Below, piece after piece: positions 14,670-29,617 of a stretch of DNA of 64,000 nt; positions within the stretch are counted from its first letter, which is position 1; every line of letters begins with the position of its first letter. Under the pieces are notes generated by a model, which was not told the DNA's origin, searched no databases, and saw only the letters and a program-made list of their open reading frames with translations. The DNA lies in NCBI RefSeq assembly GCF_036373705.1, contig NC_089866.1, positions 20,746,501-20,810,500 on the forward strand, in the 5' to 3' direction. The DNA comes from Amia ocellicauda. Its lineage: Eukaryota; Chordata; Actinopteri; Amiiformes; Amiidae. The translations under genes were made by a program, and so were the position numbers.

Positions 14670-17285
14670 TTACCTACACAATAGGAAACATTTTATACTG
14701 TTGGAAAAGAGTTGAAGGCTGACCTGCCTTTCCTGTATTATAACCGAACTGAAATTCATGCTTTTAACCTGCAAACGACATATTCACCTTGGAGGGCAAT
14801 TACTCCATTTTACGATCATGACAGATGGAAAGTGAGAAAATATGCGTGGCCGAGCTCAGGTTAATCAGATGCCAGAGACCTGTTTACAAGCCCCTTGCTG
14901 ACCTCTGAGCTCTGACCCCCGAACCCAGTCTGGGAGAGGCATGTAGACTGTACTAGGGAGGGGGAATTTGCTAGGAGGCGTTACTCATTCCTCTGGCACG
15001 GACTGGGAAAAATAAACACCGGATCACATATTAATTCAGTAGTAAATGAAGATGGCCATGCAAGACACTAGATTGTGTCCTTAAACAACATTCAGACAAA
15101 AAATTTCATAATCTTGCCAGTCGTGACAAGAGTTTAAATATTAAAAGCTGCTTTTTGGTGCTGGAGCTTTAACTGTTTCAAAGTTCACTCCCTGTCCATT
15201 TAAACTAAGGCTTCGTTCGGGTAAGTAGGGCTTCAGATGTATTCATATGTATATAAATGCACTATAACAGTACATTTGTGATAATATTCAGTGTCTGGAT
15301 GTTTGGCGTTTTGAACGAACACCTCTCTCCTTCTATATTTGCTCTGCAACCTGAAATGTAAACGCAGGACCTGTGTCAGACACAATTACTGACAAATATT
15401 AATAACCTGTAGCGTGGATGGGCAGGTCATTTGCTTGCCTAAGGTTCAAGTGAAACAGATATACATTTTGAAAACAAATGTTTAGACCAGGTTTCACACA
15501 AAGGCGCCGGATTGATAAGACCTAGCTGAGGTGCGAGGTTGAAAGAAGGATTGATGGAGCACATCACCAATATCAATGAACCATTAATTCAGCCCTTAAT
15601 AATGTTCATCCATTACATTAATGTCTAATTTCTAGCCACACTTCACTTCCCGGCTTAAACCTTAAAAGAAATCAGCATCACATGACTGGAATTCTATTCT
15701 ATTTAGACTCTATTTTGGAAGTCTTATCTCAACATTTTGTTTGAAATGCATGACGTCTCCTGGCTATACCAGCAAGTGATACCTGCAGCAGTGATCCATG
15801 CAGTCTCTGTAAGTTAGCATATCTACAGAATACTTCACTGGGATTTACAGGGATAAAAACAGTAAGTATCAGATCCGACCATAAAAGGGCATTTTAAACT
15901 CCTAGCTTCTCTCTACACATCTATTTTGTTCTTTTTTTAGAAGTCTGTGAGGAAAACACCAGTCATGCATGACATTACAGAGAGACTAAAAACACTGGAA
16001 GAGCGTAATAAATTCTGTAAAGGACACAACTGATCCAGGATTCAGGGTATGACACTGGGAAATGTTTTTTTAATGACACAAACAGATCATTTGATTTATT
16101 TTCTCTTCAGGGTAGAAGGATGTAGGGGTTCTGCACCGTGTCAAAATACTTCAGCACTTTACGACTACACCAGTCCTGTATTACATTCCATTTCCCGATT
16201 TTTATTTTGTTATATTTTGTTTAAACAAAATGATCTCTTCAGGCATACTGTGAAGTTTCACATGTCCTTTCGAAATGTATTGCAGAAATACGGAGACTGA
16301 CTCATGCTCATGTAGCTGTGCCTTATATGCCGCTCAGTGTTTAATGACTGTATAAAGCCACCAGTTCTGTGACCACAGCCCACTTAGGGATCCAAGTTGA
16401 ACCGCTCTATTCCTCCTACGCCTTACGATTCACCTATTACTGTCAACAGTTAGGTTATACACAGGTACACCATCGAGAATGGATTTCAAACTTACATGAC
16501 ACTGTAGCTTGATTCCATTAAGAGCATAAAGACAAGTAAAGAAGCACCAATCAAAGCTAAGATGCCAGTTTTAAGAAGGAAAAGCCTTCATCATTTACAG
16601 AGAGTTGAAGAGGGAGGCCTTTGCAGATCTGAATGCTGTCCAAGCGACAGGGAGGTCAAGGACAGGAGCCGTCATTGAGGGTTGACTGGGATCACATATG
16701 ACTCAGCTTACTGAGGGAATTGACACTGTCTGCCCTTGGAAGAGAGCAGTTAAATCTCACGTATTTTTAATCAATGGACAGCATTAAGCGAGGGCTTTTC
16801 ATGACCAGTTTCTCTAAACCATGGGAGAAGAGGCTGACCATTTGCCCTCGGCCATTGTGACAAAGAGTTCATCCAGATAGAGTGAGGACACCGTACTTCA
16901 CGCGGGAATTCATTTTATTCCCTTATAACGTTGAAGGAAAAAACGATAAACGTTCACAGTTTTTTCAAATCCCCTGCCTGCTCCGCTGAAGCACTGGCTC
17001 CCTCTGGGAATGTCAGAGAGCAAACGCACCAGCTCGGCTGTCTTCTGCCCAGAACTGCTGGCACAGCAACAGTGCCTGAACTGACAGCTCTGAGTGTTAT
17101 TCAAGAGTGACTCGACATGCAAAGTGAGGAGCTTTTGGTTTCTCACTGCTTCCTTATTTCATTTCAATTTTTTGGTGCGTTTCTTATGAGAACCAGGTTG
17201 GGGAGTCTGGAGTGAGCAACCACAAAGGTTCAAATGGTTAATAGGGTTCTCAAGGCCAAACTGACAAGTAAAGAAACATCCCCTG
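11048..17285. other. Noncoding stretch, probable PITPNM2 intron
   Basis: No coding exon recognised. A GC-richer patch at about 13.25-13.52 kb has an exon-like acceptor-donor pair on the minus strand (13,450-13,512), which I do not accept as a gene feature. Confidence 0.45.
14645..14670. repeat. Poly(A) run
   Basis: About 25 consecutive A residues on the plus strand. No retroposon body is recognised immediately upstream. Confidence 0.9.
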
Positions 17286-18090
17286 TACATAAGAACATAA
17301 GAAAGTTTACAAATGAGAGGAGGCCAAGGATACAAGGATCCTATCCAGTCTATTTTTAAATGTTCACAAATTTTAAGCTTCTACCACATCGCTGGAGAGT
17401 TTGTTCCAGATTGTGACAACCCTCTGTGTGAAGAAGTGTCTCCTGTTTTCCGTTTTGAATGCCTTGAAGCCCAATTTCCATTTGTGTCCCCGGGTCCGTG
17501 TGTCCCTGCTGATCTGCAAAAGCTCCTCTGGTTTGATGTGGTCGATGCCCTTCATGATTTTGAAGACTTGAATCAAGTCCGCACGTAGTCTCCTCTGTTC
17601 CAGGTGAAAAGGTTCAGTTCCTCAGTCTCTCAGTAGGACATTCCCTTCAGACCTGGAATAAGTCTGGTTGCTCTACTCTGAACTGCCTCTAGAGCAGCGA
17701 TATCTTCCTTGAAGTGTGGAGACCAGAACTGTCCACAGTATCCAGATGAGCTCTATCTAATGCATTGTACAGTCTGAACATCACTGCCCTTGTTTTAAAT
17801 TCTACACTTTTGACAATATACCCTAACACTGTTTGCCTATTTTATTGCTTCTCCACATTGTTTGGATGGAGAAAGTGAGGAGTCCATGTAGACTCCTAGG
17901 TCTTTCTCATGCATTACTTCCCCTAGTTCTGCTCCTCCCATTGTGTAATTATAGTGGACATTCATGTTACCTGCATGTAATACCTTGCACTTGTCCACAT
18001 TGAATTTCATCTGCCAGGTGTCAGCCCACAACTGAATATTATCTAAGATCCCTGTATTACTTGCGGAATGGGCTGGAACAAAGACTTTGC
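17286..18090 (-). mobile_element. CR1/L2-type LINE 3' fragment, degenerate
   Basis: The minus strand encodes pieces of a non-LTR reverse transcriptase C-terminus: LQLWADTWQMKFNVDKC-like sequence followed by LGVYMDSSL (about 18,035-17,860), then IQVFKIMKGID and RRHFFTQRVVTIWNKLSSDV (17,576-17,373). The middle is interrupted by stops and shifts. The 3' end is at about 17,286 and carries the tandem octamer CTTATGTT typical of CR1-like elements. It is 5'-truncated; the catalytic YADD segment is absent. Confidence 0.85.
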
Positions 18091-18100
18091 AACTTATCAA

Positions 18101-19295
18101 ACTCTAGAGCCAAGGTCACACAGCCATGTTTCGAGACCTGCCAGTTGGAGAATAGAGGAGGGGATGTAAAGCAAACAATACGACTCGGCCTCCTGCTTTA
18201 AACTGTTACCATCCATCACATCCTCTAAGTGAAAGCCCTTTGGACATACCCTACCTGGAAATTTCATAATGAACATTGAGAGCCCCGTGCAGCCTTCACA
18301 AAGCAAAGCAAAGCTGCTACAGCAAAGAGCTCTGTAATTACAATATGCTGAAATGTCACCCGGCCTCTATTTGCAGTTACCTACAGGGTCAGGTTGTGTC
18401 AATGATCTGCAGTGCGTATCGAGCCACACATAATGGCAACTTACTGAATATCAGGCAGGCTGTTTTGTTAACTGGGAAACAGATTTTTCCACTGTGATGT
18501 TGCAGCTTACTGTAACTAATTGAATTAAGTGAAGATCTGACACTGTGCAAGCACTGTTTACTTTGTAGGGTTTGCCCATTTTGTTTTCTGTTCCATTTGG
18601 CATTTATCTATCGGGTAATGTGTGTGTCTTTGCGCTGGGCTGGATTGTGTTCGAAACTAGGAAGCAGAAGTGGTAAAGGCAGCCCCCAGTAGGGGCAGTG
18701 AGAAGGGAGAGGCGGTGTGGGTGAGGAGACAGTGAAATGAAAATGCATGCACACACACACGCATAAACACACGCATGAACAGAGCCACAGTGTTCCATAT
18801 TAAAAATTAAAAAAAAATGCAAAGGAAAAAATCTAACCTTGCAGGTGTGTCAATGCAAATCAACTGGAAAAAAATAATAATCCCCCTGCAGAACGCCATC
18901 TAGGCCTAATTACAAATATTCTTCTAACCTCAAAGTTGTCATCACCTCCTTTCCAGCATTCATGAAACGGCGTTCACAGTCAGAGATGAACAGTCTGATT
19001 TTGCAGAGATACTATGAGGAGACAGTTGCTCCAACAGCAAAAGGTTTTAAACAACTGGTCGCCTCTTTCACTGCTTAATACATTCCCGTCCTGAGTCCTC
19101 TCATCCTCATCCCCTGGCATTCACTTTTCAATAGGACTGCATTTGTGCTATTCCACAGGAGAACATACAATCCACCCAAGAATTCTCCTGCTGCTCCACA
19201 CAAACGGAAATGCCCTCCTCAGACCCCAGTTTGCATTTTTGCTTCATCAAAATAAAACCGAATAGGAATGTTAGTGTGCTTTATATTCAGGACAG

Positions 19296-19327
<32 letters not shown>

Positions 19328-22300
19328 ATTGAGTTTTCATGTGTGTGTGCGTAAGGAAGGCATAAAGGAAAATGGCTGGGTATATAAAAGCACTTGCTCT
19401 AATGGGTTTTAAAGGGAGCTGTGTGGCAGCCCCACTTCACTTCCCACCAAGTCTCTTGCGTCCCGCTAACTAGGCGGCCAGCCCGAGGGAGCCTCCGCCA
19501 CAGCACAGCACAGCCCCTGAGCACGGAGCCTGCAGACACACACCCCCGGCCCCCAGCACACAGCTCTCACAACCCAGCCTGTACCCACAACAACACACCA
19601 CTGAACAAGCAATAAAAAGAGCAGTCTTCCATTTTTTTGCAGATCACATGCGTTAATGAAATGTCTCCAGAGATTGACAATGCTGGAGATGGAGATCCAA
19701 TCAGCACACAGGCTGGCCCATATAAGTCCAGAGTATGGAATTGCGTTGTTAACACTGCTATTATAGCCGTTTTTTACGTTTCTGTGCACCTCGGATTAAA
19801 CTCCTTGTTCTGAGTGAAGGGCCCATGTTAGTCTGGTATGGCATGTAATTTATTGAAACTCTGTTCAAGTATCGAAGAAACCAGCAGAGCAACTCACAAA
19901 TTACCATCCACAGCTCCACGTGCTTCCAATTGTAACTCTGCCCAGATGCATTCCCATTTTGTTTCCTTACAACAGATTTGATGGATGCATTTTAAAAAAC
20001 AGTTTATTTAATCAAGAAAGCATCACACTGACACAGTAAGCAGAGAGAAGGCAAAAAAACGCATCCAATCCCAATACCATTAGTGTCTGGACTTCCTCCA
20101 GCATGAAATCTGGAAAATATATGGCACCTGCGATGACATCTGTGACATGCAGCCTCCAGCACAGTATGATCCAAGGCTTGTGCTTTTCCTTGGGCCATGT
20201 ATAACTAAGATTAATCATCTATTAAGCAAAGTCACCCATTTCATTATTACATTAATTTATAATTTACAATACACACAATAAAAGGCTTTCAAGTTATCAC
20301 AAGAAACTAATTAATATAAAGGCCGAACCTTGCAATGTGTATTACAATGCCGAAATCCATCAAATGTCTTTAGTGATGATTCCCGTAATGTCTAAACTAC
20401 ATGTTGCGAGGGCTGTGACTGCATGGTTGGTCATAAACATTTACATTTTTTGCAACTAAAATGACCTCTTCTTAGTCATTGGATATTTTAATATTTGTTT
20501 CTGAAGCAGCAGGTTTCGATGGCGTCTCTTAATCTCGTTCAAAAGCACTGTTATTAAGTGCTCTGTAGTAAATCAGGATTGAATGAAACCTCCCTAGTTT
20601 AGCACCTGCTCCCGCATTATTAACAGTTTTATTAGCATGAGGAATTGCTGAGCATTTCTTTTTGCTCCGAGAGGCAAGAAGATGTAGAACAGCAAAAACA
20701 TCTCTTAAAAGTAAATGAGAACTAGACGTTTTTATCCTAATGGATTACGAGAATGCATCTTTCCTCTCACGGACGAAGAGAAAGCAATCAAACATTTAGG
20801 TTTTATCTGCGAGGGCCATGAGGGTGGTCTGTGCTCCTGTGATGACGCAGTGTTTGACGAATTGTAAAAGGGATAAACCTTGAGGCCTATGGAATCAATC
20901 CGTAAGTTTCTGCAACGGGTTCAGTGAGCTGTTTGAAACTGTATTTACATTAAAGATTTTCTACAGCCTGCAAGTTAGCCAGGCCACTATATACAGGATC
21001 CTCAGAGCCCGTTATCTCCTTGACAACACCAATATATCTGCACACAGCCAGCCTGCTGAACACAGGGAGAACACAGCCAGATTGCAATCCCAGAGAGCCC
21101 CTCAGGGTTCATTGGGGGGCTGAATCAACGACTAACAATCATGTTACTATTGACTATTAATTAAGCCAATAATTGCTTCAAATAAGCAATTTATATCTCA
21201 GATGGAACGAAAACCAGAAGCCTGGAGAACATTGGTTTAAGTTGTCAAGGATAAATGCTACATGCTAAAGGTTAGAGAACTGACACTGAACTTACGTCTC
21301 CATCAGATTTAGGTTAAACTGGCCCATACAAACCTGTCATGGAGAGAGCTCGATGTTTCTGTTGGTTTAATTCTATATCAAATATTTGGTTTCTCTGGGT
21401 TTCTTCTTCTTCTGATAACTACAGTGAATGGACCTGCAGCCAACTCTGGTCTGAACCTCGATGTTTCCTGTAGGCCTACCTTGGCATGTTCTAATGTGCT
21501 GGTCTGCTTGTTTCAGAGAAATAACAGCCCACACTGGAGACACATAAGTGACTCCACAAGGCATTACACGCCTTCTTAATGTCCAATTAGGCTTCAGCGT
21601 AGCTTTCCTGTGAGCAGACGTTTCTGTCAGGGGCTGAAAACTCCCCCATGCAGCAACCTGTTCCCTGTCAAATGAATGACCCAAAGACACGGTGGATATT
21701 TACATGTATACAAATACAGTCGCGCAGCTGCGCCCACCATCAACATCAGAAAGACACAGCAACAGACTGTAATGCATAGACTTCAGCAGCAACTAAGATT
21801 GGGATTGGAAGTGTCACACGTCTGTGTGTTTTAATTCGCATTTTAAGTAAATGAATGCTGCAAGTGAGTTAGTCCAATTGATATACTGGCAGTTGTGTAC
21901 AAAAAAAAGAAAAGAAAAAGAGATAATTTGTGTATACTCATGCTGTTTGTATGTCTGGGGAAACAAATGCAAAAGACTGAACCAGTCCACATTCACACAA
22001 GAATTCATGCAAAGCAGCTAATATGTTGTTAGGGAGATGAAATCCAAACGTATCACAACGAAGTAAAAAGTAAAAAGATTAAGGTTACCAAAAGAAACTG
22101 AGCAGTTTGAATTTTAGCACAAAAAAAGTAAAAGGAAATGCTCTGACCTCCCCCTCCCTCGCTACTGCAGGTGTTTCTTTTTTCTTTTACTGTGCTTTAC
22201 TCTCTAAAATCGTTAAAGAAAAATCTGCATAATTTCCGAGACACTGCAGGGGCCGGAATGATTACACACTCTGGGCTCTGGAGATCCAGGTGGATTAATA

Positions 22301-25300
22301 ATTAGGCGAGCCAGTGACATCACAGCAGTGTACATACACATACACACCACACACGCACTTACAAACATGCACATACACACACAAACGTGGGCAAACACAA
22401 ACAAATTTCACAAAAACCTGCTGTTTTCAGCTGTTCAGAAGCTTCCCCGAACCAGGCCGGGGACCCATCACTAACTGGAATCAGAGTGTAGCAATACATG
22501 ATTGAGTTGCTAAATATTTAAACACTAACCCACATTAAGTTCAGTCTTCAGCAAACTTGCCAATTGCAAATTACAAACCCCAGGGTGGCTTGTTTGACAG
22601 AGGCTTCTTTCCTCCTCCTCCACAGATGGGAGCCAACATCACACACTGGGGCAGGGAGTCACAATCAGGGGGTTAGTTCTGAGTGAAGCGCACGGCACTA
22701 CTTTGAGGATGTTCCTGAGATTTGACCTTTAGGCCCATTTTCAAAAGTACATACATATTTACTCTTCGGATTTTTACTGACCCAATGACTTGCCCGTGTG
22801 GCATCTTTCATCTCCAGGACATCGTGCCCAGCAGGGGGACCCCCTCAGTCACAAATGCTTTCACACTGTCACATGGCTCATATTTTCCCACCTCTCTGAT
22901 GACTAAATTATATTTAAATATTTATGCAAAGATATAGGTGAGATATAGGTAAACGGTTCCACAGTCTTTGTTAAAAAATGTAAATAAAAATTAACCCTCT
23001 ATTTTCAACAGGCAAATGAAAGAGAAGGTGGTATCTCTAATATCAAGGGCGGAAGCAGGCCAAATCAAAGTTACCATTTCTGCTCTACGAATCTGACAAC
23101 CTAGGTATTTTTAAATGGCACATGATCATTGCAAATTTAAGGAAAATCAGATTTATTGGAGTTCTCTTTCTGGATACTCACACCTATAAACAGTCACTGG
23201 ATTTGGGTCTGTTGCTCAGTACTCCCTGACTGAACTAATTTCTTCCCTGCTTTATTTTTTTCTTTCATATACTATTCATCCTCTTCCTGTCCCCACAAAA
23301 ACAAGTTTTCAAGACACATTTGTGAAGTGACTTTTTCAGTTCAGAGAGAGCCTACAATACAAGATACGTCAACCTCTCTTTTTCATATTACTGCTCAACT
23401 TATAGAGAAGCGAGACAGAGAGAGAGAGGGGTGGGGGGTATATCTGTGATTCAGCCTTTGCTATAACAAACACGACATGTCTGATTAATGACTAATTCAT
23501 TAAATAAAAGCTGAAAATTACGATACATTCTATTTAACGCACCCCTTCATGTATTAAAAATTACAAAAGATTGTGCAACCCTGTGAAATGAAAAGTGGAC
23601 AGCGCTATTATTAGCAGGGTAAATTATTCAAACATCATATTTCCAGCAATCTGACCCTCCTATTAAATTATGCAGGGGCTTTGTGAGCAATACTTCAGAA
23701 ACCTTGAAACTTTAAGATTGTAAACATATAAAATTAAAAATAAAACACGACTGCCCTTGAGCAGTGCTGCTAGTAAGCTCTGTGTTCACGGAAAAGATTA
23801 TGTTGCAGTGTGTGAGGGCCAGGAAAAAAAAAACTAAATAAAACTACCCTGTCCAATCAGAGCAATCCACTGTCTCAGTGAAATTGTACAGGATCGGGAG
23901 TATGTTGAAGTTTTTACGACCTAGAGCTGAAGAATTGTCATAATTGTCTGAGATTAACATCTCTGAAGGGTGGCTGAACAGCGATTGTCAGGCATATGAG
24001 TTACGAGTGCAAGAGCTCACAAAGGGTGCCATGTCAGATCAGGAGCGGTGCTCGATCCACACAGCTGCCACACGTTTCTTACGATAAAGCAACCGCACAG
24101 GCCATGAATACCAAAGGCACTGGGCTCGGTCCTCAAACTGGGCGAGAATTCATTTTCAGCACTACTCCACCTGGGTAAGCATGTTGGAAGGACATTGCTG
24201 GTGTCAGACAGTAAAGAGGGATGTTTGGGAAGGAAGGTGGCCACCAAAGACCGAACACATAAAATGCCTAGTCCTACTAATTACATCGTTTCTGACTTGG
24301 AAAGGATGAGCAACAACGTCACACTGCTAACAATTGCTGTAATTATGCTCATTAGTTACCCTATACACTTAACCTAGGTAGTTCCTGGGATTTATGGAGT
24401 GCTATGATGGAATTAGAACAGAAACACTGTAATACTCCCGCCACCCCAACCCCATACTTCTCCTTTTATTTATTGATGTTTTGGGGGGATTGGGTGTCCG
24501 TATATAGCACAGCTCAATTATAGGGTCACGCCTCACAAGCAAAGCTGATGACAAACACCCTCGCTACATATCGCCCCATCGGGTAATTAAAAAAGCATGT
24601 CTACCCCCCTCCACACTACCTTTTCACGGTCGAGGCTGCCGAGATTTCACTGCCTCGGTATAGCAATGGCATTTGCGTTTTTTTTGTTCTTGGATTACAC
24701 CCCCTAGGGCATCTTACATCAGAGGATCTTGAATTTCCTCACAGATAACCTTAATATGCTCTCCCATATATTTAATTCTTCAAGCCACCCTATCACGATT
24801 CTAACTCACCACCCCCTTCGTGTCAACTGTATTTGAATGCCACCGCAGTCAAACACACACCCCCTGGTTCTTCTCAGGTTTAACCAGGGCACCAATACAG
24901 GCAGACATATAAGTTGCACTTCCCTAGATACATGATGTGGTATTGTACACCTGCAGTCAGCAGTGATCCATAAAAGCAAACAAATCACCTTGTTTACTCA
25001 AGGTTTGTCGCCTCCTTTGCGTTTACTTATCCGCAGGTCTTACGCATTGTGCTTGATGACAAAAGGAGATGTCTATCATGGGGCAACACTTGGCATCTCA
25101 GAGATTCAATGTTTGTACGCTGTCAGGCTGGGAGGCCCTATGTACAGCTGGTCACCCGACATCCATTCGGTGCCCAATCCCCATCAGTCTGTGTCCAACT
25201 GTGAGCCCTGCCTTTCAACAGAAGACATCAAGACACTTTGTTTCCATTTCTGCTCATGCGCTTGGTATGCCGGGTAAACAATAACCCATAAAATATTGAT

Positions 25301-27688
25301 CAAGGAGAGGGAATAAAAGATCAATGCACACAGGGAGGGAAGGGGGGGGAAAAGGCAGCTCGCTTTGCTGCAGCGCCTGGGTTTAGTTTCTCAGCAACAG
25401 TGTATCGTCAAGCAGACCACAGAGTCAGAGGACGCATATCTGGGACTCTGCAAACTGGGACTAGCCACATGAACTGCAATGCTCTACAGGGAAAGCCACT
25501 CTGCGGCAAAAGCACAAAGGAGGGCCCTGTGGGGGAAAAAATCTCCTTCTTTAACGAAGCAGAAATAAACAAAACAGTTCTGAGGATTCTCACAGTAATG
25601 CCATGATGAGCGTGGATTGGGTGTGCATAAACTGTGCCTGAGGGGCCGCCTCCACACTCAATTTCAGCTGCGAGTTCATGGTTTGTGACCCTGCGATCTC
25701 TATGAGCATCGTTCCTAATAAGTCAGGATTAGTCAGCTCTTCACATCACAGTGCTGCAAGTTCTATCTCAATCACCATAAAGAGCAGTCTTAATGACACC
25801 ACCACAGCCTCCTACCTACAGACTAATTCTCAAGTGCTCATTCGTGGCACTAGATTCCAACTGAAATAACTATGAAGCACCACCTCCCTACAGAGTGATC
25901 ACTTCGTCAGCTCTACCTTTCTCTCTCAGTCTTACTACATCAGTGCCCCTGTCAATCATTCTCTCTCCCAATTTAATTAGTGCATCTAGAAAGCCAATAG
26001 GTGTACAGAAGGACCCACCCACTAAGACATCATTTCACTAACCACCATCAGAATATCCTGTCTGTCAACCGTTTCTGAAGATAAGAAAACAAATAACGAT
26101 GTACAACCTTCTTCCATTTAAGCATACACAGGTGTTTTTTGACATTGAATTGACCTTTTTCAGGATGAGGTGTCTTGGGTTATGTCTGTTTTGACAAGGA
26201 GAAAGTGTTTTGTCACTAAGAAAGCAAAAATGTATTTTTTTTTTAAGAAAATGATAGCCTCCGTTAAAAAAAGCATTAGTATGCTACGCAAAATATATTG
26301 TATTATGCCCATTAGCCTCAAGTAAGCACATCTTTATGTTGTAAGAGTTGCTTGTTGTAATTATTCCCTCTTTAATGAAAGTGCTGTGATATATGGGAGA
26401 CGTCAGGAAAATGAGGTATACAAGAAAAAGGTCACAATGCAAGTGTGTTCTGTAAATGCAATTATAAAAGGTGAAACAATAAACTGGCTTGAAGGAAGCA
26501 GGAGATGTTATTTCATATAGGTCATAAACTGGTAGATTTGACCTGTCCATTTTTTCAAATGTTTTCAAATGAGCACTTTCAAAGCATCTCACTGTAATGC
26601 TGCCGTACTGCTTATATAACTTTTACATAACTTACAGTATAGCACTGAGTATTGTTTAGTGTGCAGCCTGCAGTATGTAGATCAAAAAACACAATGCCAA
26701 TTTCACTGCATTTGAAAATGCATTTTGCATTACGCAATCTGTATCTGAACCCCACCCTCACTCCCACCCTACACATTTGTATTCACTTAACTTATTTGAA
26801 TGTATCTGCAGGCTGTGTGTGTCGTCAGAGCTCTCCTCTGCTGTGTGTGTGTGTGTGCATTTGTGTGTGCGTGTGCAGGTTTGTAAGCATGCATCTCTCA
26901 CCACAGGCACCGCAGGGAGCTCCGTAGCTGTGGCACGGGGAACCTTCACCAGCCAGGCCAGTGCAGCCAGGGGGATCACAGCAGGAAGCCACTTCAAACA
27001 CTGCGCTCTGCGGGGCAGGAGTGGGTGCTGAGGGCCGATGCACCTTATGTAAGGCACATGTGATCGGCACGGAGAGAGGGGGTCCTCCTGAGGTTTGGAC
27101 TGGAAGCCCACACACAAAGCACTGCGGTTTGAGTTTCCCAACCGGAGTAAATACCGCCTTTCAGGATTCGAGATGGCCTCTCTAGTAGGCCAAGACACAC
27201 CATCCAGTCAGGAGAATCTATGTGCTGCCTGGTTACAGCAGTTCGTAGAGGATCATAAACTGCTCCAAGACTTTGGTTACGTCAACCAAACCTGCTGAGG
27301 AGCAGAGTGACTCCTACACAAGGACCCCCCGAGTCTTGATTTTCTTAGTGAGTTTGACTCAAGGTGTAAAAATACACATATTATTTATATTAATTTCTGC
27401 TTTGACATTGGATGAACTGGTAGTCAGGCAGAGAACGTCATTTTTAAAGTGGTGAGAAAACAGACCAGCAGTATTACCAGAGATCCAGATATAGGTTCTG
27501 GAATGTCAGTAGACAATCACAGAAGCTGCTGTTTAACTTCCATTCCAGTTCCTTTGATCTGTAGGTTTGGTATGTATTTTGTTTAGTTTTGCAATGTGTA
27601 ATCTCCTCATATGAATGCATAGGAAAAAGACTGTGATAGTGGCTGGGTAATACATGGTAGAAGGACCCTGTACCTTGCTGGCAGCATT
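18101..27688. other. Noncoding stretch, probable PITPNM2 intron
   Basis: Single-copy looking sequence with short GT/CA runs near 19.3, 22.3 and 26.85 kb. I see no exon, RNA gene or mobile element that I can name. Confidence 0.45.
19298..19327. repeat. (GT)n microsatellite
   Basis: About 15 GT units, with a second short run 16 bp further on. Confidence 0.9.
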
Positions 27689-27950
27689 AGAACATAAGAA
27701 CATAAGAAAGTTTACAAACGAGAGGAGGCCATTCGACCCATCATGCTCGTTTGGTGTCCATTAATAACTATGTGATCCAAGGATCCTATCAAGGCTATTT
27801 TTGAATGTTCCCATATTTTCAGCTTCAACCACATCGCTGGGGAGTTTGTTCCAGGTTGTAACAACTCTCTGTGTGAAGAAGTGTCTCCTGTTTTCTGTCT
27901 TGAAAGTCTCATGGAAGATGGAGCTATTTTCATTTCCTGGTCTCGTCAGC
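27689..27950 (-). mobile_element. Second copy of the same LINE 3' end
   Basis: The minus strand encodes ENRRHFFTQRVVTTWNKLP and SDVVEAENMGTFKNSLDRI, followed by the same 3'UTR and octamer tail (plus 27,689-27,711). It is closely similar to the 17.3-kb copy but only about 260 bp long. The retained 'cattcgacccatcatgctcg' segment is missing from the other copy. Confidence 0.85.
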
Positions 27951-29324
27951 ATATTAGATTATGATGGTAATAATGAGATCATAATACATCAGTTCAGGAG
28001 CAAAATGTCACTAATGTCTTCAATGAATAGAGCAGGAGAAACATCCCAAAAGTATCTGAACACAGCGAACAGGAAATTCAGTTGATGCTGCAATAATACC
28101 ACATTAACTGTTTCCTCACTTGAACAACTGATTTAGATGGCCATCTCCATCTCAAATTCATCTCAACGTCCTGCATCAGGAAGCCAGGGCAAAGTTCACG
28201 TCCACAGAAAAATAAAACAAAAACTGAGAGGATTAGCTTCGCGAGTTGGGCCCCTCAGCCTTGGGTTCTGGCTTCAATCACCCAGCCTAGTCACAGAGAA
28301 GCCACATCCACTTTCAACATAGCACTGACCCATGTCAGGAAGTCTTCTCTGTGTTGAAGGGTATATATCGAGACCACACTAGTACTGGTGTGAGCTTGTG
28401 TCTTTTAAAGAGACAGTTCCCTAAAACCAGAACACATCTACTGCACAGTGATATAAAAAACAGCTGTTTACATCAATATTCCTTCTCTAGTGATATGTAT
28501 CCAAAAAGCACTATAAGAAAAGTGCAGTTGTATCTTACAGGATATAGCAGAGCACTCAGGTCCAAACTGGAATCAGTAACTCCTCCCTTATGGAGACCAA
28601 TAACACAGTTTCATCAATACATGGCCTACTGGTCTGTACTTTAAGTCTTTCTCCTTGACAGCTGGAAACCGAGTACACGGCCAAAGCATTGTTTCACTTA
28701 TGGCACTGTTCAATAGTTACCTAAGTGGTGAAAACTAATTGTGTTGTTACGGGATCACCTCTAAAAGAGCAACAATGCAAGCTAAAACAGTGTGCACTCC
28801 ACCGTGCCAAGTCATTACACTCCAAACATTGCGTTACAAATTAATAGTTTTATAAACAGGAAACGGAAGGGACAGGATTTGCTGCTATGCATTCTTGAAT
28901 GTCCTTTACCTTCAGTGCATTCATGTAACAAGCTTTCCTGCCCAAAAGGAAAGGCCAAGGAAATGGTGAGATATCACAGATAACTGGGAGGTCAGGTCAA
29001 AAGTCACACATACAAGAAAAACATCCATAGTTTCAGGTGCTGAATGAGTCTCTCTAACACCGCCATCCCAGGAGGATGCAGAATCAGTTTCCCTGGAGAT
29101 TTTGAGGCTTGACTTGTGATAACCTTTCTTATAAAAAACACACACCTCACAAAACACCTTGGAGACCTGGTCCCACTTTGTGCAACTTCCACTATTCCTC
29201 TTACTTTGACCAGAATTGGTATTCGATATTGGAAAAAAACATCAAAAAACAGATGACTTTCTTGCTTTTAATGTGTCTTTTGTTTTAACATAAACAGGAG
29301 CTAAGGCTTTAAGGTCCCTTCTTC

Positions 29325-29560
29325 AAGTTTACTGTGGTAAATGTACTTTAGGATTTTCACACTTTTAACATGATTTTACTATGGTTGTTCCACAGTTTTA
29401 CAGTGGCTTCCCTATGGGTTTTAACATACTTTCACTGTGCTTTAAAAACACTTTACCATTAATAAATCACAATAAACATGTTTTATATTATTTTTACATC
29501 CCCTGGCCTGCTGTAGTAAAGTACAGTGAAGGCCTGTTGAAACAAAGGGAAAACAGTGTA
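29325..29560. repeat. Degenerate repeat built on tttac(t/a)gtgg motifs
   Basis: At least five variants of the same short unit in both orientations (tttactgtgg, tttactatgg, ttttacagtgg, ttcactgtgc, agtaaagtacagtg) occur within about 240 bp, just left of the candidate exon at 29.6 kb. It looks like a decayed palindromic satellite or MITE. Confidence 0.45.
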
Positions 29561-29617
29561 AAATGATGGTGAATCCAGAGAAAATGCATCAATAGAAGTG
29601 AAAGGAAAGGCACCTAC

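Noticed and set aside
26758-27198. 146-codon minus-strand open frame near a GT repeat
   Set aside because: Part of it is the dinucleotide repeat read as THTHTH, and several frames are open at once.
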